From positions 17,905,251 through 17,969,250 of the forward strand of contig JABAKD010000001.1 of the NCBI GenBank assembly GCA_012845835.1: a stretch of DNA of 64,000 nucleotides, written 5' to 3'. The stretch comes from Undaria pinnatifida. Taxonomy: Eukaryota > Sar > Phaeophyceae > Laminariales > Alariaceae. How positions within the stretch are numbered: the stretch's first letter is position 1; the number at the start of each line of letters is the position of its first letter. Shown in pieces: positions 58,761-64,000 of this stretch. The notes beneath the pieces are model-generated. The model ran no database searches, had not been told where the DNA came from, and saw only the letters and a program-made list of their open reading frames with translations. Made by a program: the position numbers and the translations under genes.

Positions 58761-59289
58761 AGGCGTATTAGCAGACACGCGTGCTTCGATAGCGGTGTCA
58801 CTTTCTGGCAAAATGCTGCCGACTGACGAAGGGTTGATCGCAGCCACGCAATATCGCGCTGGTTGGAATGTAACTTTGAGGGGTTACACAGGTTTAAAAC
58901 AAACAAAATCATTACAAAATCCCGGGCCTTGTGGGCTTTGCTCATCGGGGGTTGCACCTTCGTTTTTGTCTTAAGTCGGTGTCTCGGTGAGAGAAAAAGA
59001 GTAGGCCCTTAACCCCTAAAAAGCTATGGTGCTAGTCTAGTCTATACTAAATGGAAGTGTTGTGCCCCAAAACCGGGACCGCGGCGCTGAAAACGATCAC
59101 CCTCATATCGTTTTGCTTATTTTCGTTCTACCTCTGCCGTAGCACAGGTGGACATAATTTTACAGCGCCGTAAACTACAGTACAGCGCTTCGTTCAGTAC
59201 ACTACTACTGTACCAATCGGAGATGGTGGTGGTTGCAGCGTTGCGTATGGCTCTAAGCCAGTGCGACAGGCAGACGTTAGGCTCTCCCT

Positions 59290-60653
59290 ACCGACACATG
59301 CTACGGTGGTACCTCGATACCCCCCCTTTTTGCTTTTTTCGGCAAGACTCACTCTCAAGTGTTGAAGAGCTACATACATGCCAAATGCGAAACCTGATTA
59401 CAGCAATAAAAAAGTGCTACGGGTACAGCAGCAGTAGTAATATCTGATGAACAATCTGATGACCAATCTGATGACCAATCTGATGAACAGTCTCACGAAT
59501 GGCGCCTGCTACGATAGAGGTAGCACTGTTCGTCTAAATTGGTTTCTTGTGAATGAGGCGGCCCTTTAACCCTTTAAACCCAAATCGTCGGAAATGGGTC
59601 ATTGATTTTTTTTGCGTGATTCTCGTTGTGCACCTATTAATAGGCCATGGGATGTCAAACCCGGTAGGTGTTTGAACTTTCTCCAAGTCAGTTACTGCGA
59701 GAGGTCTTAGGGTCCTAACTTGATGAATATGGTCATACAAAGGGGTGCACCTCTACGCACGGTAGAATGCTGCCTTTATCAATATCGTCATGCAAAGAGA
59801 CAGATGGTATGGCATAGCAAGGATGTTTTTTCAGACCATGTTGGGATGAGGCATCGCGTCATCCCCGAAACGTTGAAGCCAAACCAATCTACCTTCTTAT
59901 GGTTATACAGTAGGCGCTTAGACTACACCGTAACCGTAACCGTGTGATCTACAATCTCCCTTGTTTAGGCTACGCTATGGCGCGAATTCAAGCCGAAATA
60001 GACGCCCCCCATTTCCCCTTCCACCAACCGCCGATTGTGCCCCAAATCCAAGGCTCGCCTATGTCGCAACTACATACAGAACATCCAACTGGGCAACGCA
60101 TTTTTTGTTTCTGTACGAGCAAGGCTGGCGTTACATGTTATTCTTGCATTCAATAGTTCTCCCTCCATACCACCGGTATCGACCAGCCGGAGATACCGGC
60201 ACTACTAGCGTGCTAACCGTTACTACGGCGCTCACGTCCACCACTGGTCGTTCCCACGCGTGCCACGAGATGAAACAGGCCCTGTACAGGGCAACTGGCA
60301 CTACTCAACCTTCTCAACATAGAGGCCACCACCGTAGGTGGTTCGGGTCGGCCGCTTCTTCTTCTCCCCACTCGACCGTGTCGGCGTCGAGTGTAGTAGT
60401 TCTAGGGTAGAGCCACCCTAACTTCCATTAACGAAATCGCGGGTCTTGAAACCAGCTGCCGGTCGCCTCGGCTGAAACACTGTGCCCATTGCCACCCCGA
60501 CGTCAGAGCTCGACAGTCTTTTGCAAGCACTGAAAAATGTGAACATTTTTTTTTTCATAGCGTCCTTCATCGTGTCACGCAGCCACGAAACATTCGTGGT
60601 GAAGAAAATCGCTGGTTTCGGGGGGGGACCATTGGTGAAGTTGTCTCGAGCTT
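59290..60653 (-). other. Conserved 3' flank of copy 3
   Basis: Aligns with both other 3' flanks, ending at a GTAGCATGTGTCGG motif. ORFs here are not conserved. Confidence 0.5.
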
Positions 60654-60999
60654 TCAATTGTCCGGGTTGACAGGTGCGTCTTTAAGGCGTGCGTAGTTTT
60701 CTTTGACGTGCTTGTTGAGTTCGGTGATGGTAGTACCCAGCGCCTTCAGATCGTCGAGCGATTGGTCTTCTTTTGTCAGCTTCCCTGTGAGAGTCTTGAG
60801 GATTTTGAGGTTGACGGCAAGCTCTTGGACATTGGCGAAGTCATCTTCATCTCCTTCGGCGGTGAGTGCCTCCGAAAGCAGAAAATCGGTCTCATCGGGT
60901 TCCAGGACGGACATGGGGATGACGGCCAAGGCGCACAGGTAGCCGACGATGCTCTGGGATGCTTCCGCCCCTCCCGCTTAGGCCTTGAGCGACCTCTTC
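60654..60999 (-). pseudogene. Copy 3: orphan last exon with nonsense codon
   Basis: This is a third exon 4 of exactly 346 bases with an intact TTTACAG acceptor and the final TAA. Its seventh codon (60,980-60,978) is TAA, where the other copies have AAA (Lys). Other changes are mostly single residues (I to T, A to T, V to G, S to N, E to D). No exon 1-3 is visible upstream on this strand: homology to copy 1 runs only to about 61,430 through a short satellite, and a broken retroelement follows. I read it as a decaying fragment of a tandem copy behind copy 2. Confidence 0.75.
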
Positions 61000-61099
61000 C
61001 TGTAAAACGTGTTTCTTTTCGTGTGTGAGTCGTTAGAATGGACTAGCTTTTTGCGGAAGTTGACCATGCGAAAGTATCGAGCTACACGCAGCCCCTTAC

Positions 61100-61415
61100 T
61101 TAGTCGCACATTATATTCACATTATCAAATTATCACATCATGACATTATCACATCATCACATCATCACATCATCACATTATCACACTATCTATCACATTA
61201 TGACAATATCACATGATCACATTATCGCATTAATCTATCACATTATCATATTATCACATCATCACACTATCACATCATCACATTATCACTCTGTTACATT
61301 ATCACATCACCATATCATCACATCATCACACTATCACATCATCACATTACCACATTACCACATTATCCCACTATCACATTATCAAAAACATTAGTTAACC
61401 CAAACACTCAAACCC
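61100..61415 (-). repeat. ATCACATT satellite, copy 3
   Basis: About thirty irregular units of ATCACATT, ATCACATC and related words, then AAACATTAGTTAACCCAAAC. It is the reverse of 25,400-25,545 and ties copy 3 to the copy 1 locus. Confidence 0.7.
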
Positions 61416-61658
61416 CCACTTACGCAGAATATTATCGAAGTATGAGAAAATATGGGTTTTGTACGTACGTAAGAAGTTTGACCAATCAGATCAATGCGGT
61501 AATTCATGGTCGTATGAGCGATAGCATTGGGCACACCTGGCCCAGCTGTGTAGGCGACGACCTGCACGCGGAGCGCGTAGGGGAGCAGAGTCAGAGCTTA
61601 CAGGTCCATGGTGTGATACAGACTGGTTTAAGTTCTAGTTTAAGGCTAGTTTAAGTTC

Positions 61659-62743
61659 GTGCACTCCCCGACGATGGAGGAGTGCAAGTCACCGGAGGCT
61701 GAAGCTCTCGTGGCTGCTGCTGTACGCGGTCCTAATCAGGCCGCCTCGGCTGCTGCTCGAGTCGAGGCTCATGCTGCTGTCGACGCTGTGCAAGCTGGGG
61801 TCGACAAACGCCGTGCCGAAGCTCTGGCTGCTGTGCAAGCTGAGTCCGAAGGTCGCCGTGCCGCAGCCGCTTCGGCTGCTGCTACTGCTGCGTCTGCCAC
61901 CGCGGCACCATCTTTGCTCAGCCCCAGTCCCGCTGTGTCCGAGGCTGCGGGGGTAATATAGGCTGAAGTTCTGCGCTGGCAAGGGCAGGTGTCTGGCGAG
62001 TTTGCTCGGATAGACGGAGATGTGTTCCGCCTCAAGTCGACGATGGATCAACTGCTGGCCTCCTTTAAAACCCTGCAGGATGCGGTGGCTGGTGGCGCGT
62101 CTAAAACCGAGCACGTCGAGGCCATGCTCCAGCAGTTCATAGACAACTTTGCCGATCAGCAGCCGGCCCCGCGGGACAGTGGGGACGCGAGAGAGCGCCA
62201 CGTCCAAAGGTCGCAGTTAACTGACGACACTGCGCTATGGAAAAAGATGGCGTCCAGAAAACATTGGGTGCTCCGCGGGCGCATACCTCCCAACATTGGC
62301 GACTCGGCAGCGGATATCCAGTCCTTCGTAGGCGAGGACGTCAACGTCACGACGTCAGTGGCTACCCAGCTCCGCGCGATCAGTGACTTTGACGTTCGTG
62401 CGTACGGGCCGCGCGGAAGGGATGGTCGAACACCTGCTGATGGTCGCTGACCGCCTCGATTTCTTGCGCCAGGCTCTTGTGGCGGTCCTGTCTGGTGGGT
62501 TTTCCCTCGACAGCGACGGCGACCGCCATTGCCGGGAGAGGGTGGCAACGATCGATGCCGCCTTCACGACAGCGTCTGCGGACCTACGCCGGCACACCCA
62601 AGCAAAACCAAGCAACCGGCAATATTATCCTGCTCTCTGGCTCCGCGGCGCGGGCTGTCATGAGCAAGATGGTAAACGACGATCTTCGTCTCCAACTGCA
62701 AATTCTTGCATTCGGCTCCCCTGGCCGACGCCACTTCACCTGA
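61659..62743 (+). pseudogene. Retroelement gag-like region, broken
   Basis: The frame opens MEECKSPEAEALVAAAV with an Ala-rich, coiled-coil-like stretch, meets a single in-frame TAG at 61,959, and continues in the same frame with WQGQVSGEFARIDGDVFRLK to about 62,410. It then shifts to a second frame (LDFLRQALVAVLSGGFSLDS) and near 62,605 to a third (ATGNIILLSGSAARAVMSKM), ending at 62,743. The order of an Ala-rich N-terminus, helical body and no enzyme motif fits a gag-like protein of a retroelement. One nonsense and at least two frameshifts make it non-functional. Confidence 0.5.
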
Positions 62744-62930
62744 TGCTCTTCGCGACAGTGGCAGTTCGGCGGCGCCGGCTGGTGGGTCGCGGGCGGTGCT
62801 GCGCTCAGAGCCCCGCGGTGGGTCCGGGGGTGGTAGTGGCGGCGCTGGTTCTGGATGAGGACACGGTCCCTTCCTGTCGGTTGGGCCAACACCTGGGGGG
62901 GCGGCTGCTGAGCTTGCCGTTGGTAGAGCG

Positions 62931-63310
62931 GTGACGGCGCCGGGGGCCAGCGGGGGAGCGGGTGCCCGGCCGGCCACCCAAGGTGTAGGAGGGGGGCTGC
63001 GTGGGCGTGCGTTGGTAGCTTTGGCTGGCGATAGGGGTGTGGGGCGTGCTCGCGTGGCGGTGGCTCCGGGCTCGGTCTCCTTCGGCGAGAAAGGTACGGT
63101 TTCTTGTGTGCGTGTGAGTGAGTTGCCGGCTGACTTGCTGCGTGTACAAGGGGCGTTTGATGGCGTACGTTCGGGTGCCTTGCGATTCGTTGCGGTCGAC
63201 CCTTGGTTGGAAGCTCGGGCGGTTGTGATGCAGGCGATGGCCGAGCAAGGCTCCGCGAGCCTCGGTCATCTCGCCTCGGTAAACTCCCCCCTCTTAAGAC
63301 GGTGTCAGCG
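62931..63310 (+). pseudogene. Retroelement ORF fragment
   Basis: A frame with a Gly/Ala-rich start, then VSCVRVSELPADLLRVQGAF and FVAVDPWLEARAVVMQAMAE, lies between the gag-like part and the reverse-transcriptase part. It is presumably the N-terminal polyprotein region. It runs without a protein-level join into the direct repeat at 63,311. Confidence 0.35.
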
Positions 63311-63420
63311 CCCTCGTCTCGTACAACTGCTTCAGCGAGGCAGGTGTCGCAGCTCGTTGGCTTCCTTATACATGTCTCCTTTGCTGTGCGTCCGGGGCGG
63401 TTTTTCGTGAACCGTTTGTT
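63311..63420 (+). repeat. Direct repeat, first copy
   Basis: 108 of 110 bases match 63,891-64,000, where the window ends, so the repeat may be longer. It encodes part of the region after the reverse transcriptase (SQLVGFLIHVSFAVRPGRFF) and stands before, not after, the catalytic part. Confidence 0.85.
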
Positions 63421-63539
63421 GGCTTCGGTGGGTATGCCGCGCATATCTGCCGGATCTGATTTCGGTTTTCAAGGCGCAGATGTTTCCCAAAAAAAAAAGG
63501 GGCTGCTGCCGTCGCGCACGTCGGAATTTCCCCGCCGCG

Positions 63540-64000
63540 GGGGGTTCCAGTTGTCTCTATCCCGGGTGATTGTGAGCCTGTTTCTGGCTCTGGTGGCAAC
63601 GCCGGGAACTACTTCTTTGTGAGGTATTACGTAGACGATGGCATTGTCGTCGAGTTGCAATGGTGGCCGGACGGTCGCCGTTGTTTGCGCGCTGTCCAGT
63701 CGCTGGCATTGAACATTTTCGCTTGTTGGGCGAACGTGGTGTCTCTGATCTGATCTCCTGTCCGCCAGAAAAATCACTGACTGGGACACGCAACTGGAGG
63801 TGTTGGGTTGGATCATTGACACGGAGGTGCTTACGGTTACGTTGCCGTCCCATAAGCGCCTCAAGCTGCAAAAATCTCCTTGCGGAATGGCCCTCGTCTC
63901 GTACATCTGCTTCAGCGAGGCAGGTGTCGCAGCTCGTTGGCTTCCTTATACATGTCTCCTTTGTTGTGCGTCCGGGGCGGTTTTTCGTGAACCGTTTGTT
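63540..64000 (+). pseudogene. Reverse transcriptase of a retroelement, broken and cut by the window edge
   Basis: The catalytic-type YVDD motif is at 63,628-63,639, within YFFVRYYVDDGIVVELQWW. The frame stops at about 63,752. Shifted frames carry HFRLLGERGVSD, then WDTQLEVLGWIIDTE and after another shift WPSSRTSASARQVSQLVGF. The series YVDD, then LEVLGW-IDT, then RPGRFFVNRLL is what I know from retroelements of oomycetes and brown algae. LTR versus DIRS type cannot be told without the integrase or tyrosine recombinase. Confidence 0.65.
63891..64000 (+). repeat. Direct repeat, second copy
   Basis: Second copy of 63,311-63,420, with two mismatches, in its expected place after the reverse-transcriptase core. 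The 580-base offset suggests a tandem duplication or a join of two element fragments. Confidence 0.85.

Noticed and set aside
61140-61394. Regularly spaced ATCACATT repeats as a CRISPR array
   Set aside because: Units are 8-9 bases with no spacers, and the context is eukaryotic; it is a simple satellite.
61689-62207. 172-codon minus-strand ORF
   Set aside because: Shadow of the Ala-rich gag-like frame; GC-rich codons leave few stops on the opposite strand.
62584-63444. 286-codon minus-strand ORF, longer than any I accept
   Set aside because: It is antisense to the broken retroelement in a GC-rich stretch, is Pro/Arg/His-rich and shows no motif.

Overview
This is nuclear eukaryotic DNA from a repeat-rich genome. 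The evidence is multi-exon genes with GT-AG introns of 0.8-4.7 kb, SINE-like insertions with A-rich tails and target-site duplications, long C/G homopolymers, microsatellites and a degraded retroelement. There is no operon, Shine-Dalgarno or tightly packed gene layout. A stramenopile, possibly a brown alga, is my guess from gene texture and the retroelement reverse-transcriptase pattern; it is an inference, not a demonstration.

The main find is a gene family I do not recognise, spread over the window. Copy 1 (+, 16,335-26,743) has four exons (16,335-16,517; 19,264-19,365; 21,561-21,718; 26,398-26,743). Their phases (0, 0, 2) join into a 262-residue protein that starts with an N-myristoylation-type MGQSTSK. 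Copy 2 (-, 51,402-44,711) has the same four exons in opposite orientation, differing at about 14 residues while most intron sequence has diverged. Copy 3 (-, 60,999-60,654) is a lone last exon with an in-frame stop. A fourth locus (+, 31,976-32,074) keeps only a diverged exon 2 with both splice sites. Copies 1 and 2 converge.

The surroundings are also duplicated. Parts of 2.2-27.8 kb match, inverted, parts of 58.8-43.7 kb, so the window is an eroded giant inverted repeat around a 28-43 kb spacer. Because the arms are related, one arm often shows the empty site for an insertion in the other. This resolves SINE-A insertions (2.4, 3.2, 52.6, 52.9 kb), a 0.43 kb element ending in (AAC)n at 15.6-16.0 kb, and poly-C elements at 53.6-55.7 and 57.4-58.3 kb.

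Layout: 0-2 kb poly-G and other repeats and a possible LINE fragment; 2.2-5.2 kb arm sequence with SINEs; 6.8-8.5 kb poly-G/R2 array; 9.67-10.43 kb foldback element; 10.7-11.3 kb minisatellite; 11.6-12.4 kb poly-C/R2; 14.3-27.8 kb copy 1 locus; 28-43 kb spacer with the exon-2 relic locus, a pair of long direct repeats around 33-36.6 kb and a few weak ORFs; 43.7-53.1 kb copy 2 locus; 53.3-58.8 kb repeat-rich arm; 59.3-61.4 kb copy 3; 61.65-64 kb broken retroelement. I see no tRNA, rRNA or CRISPR array.
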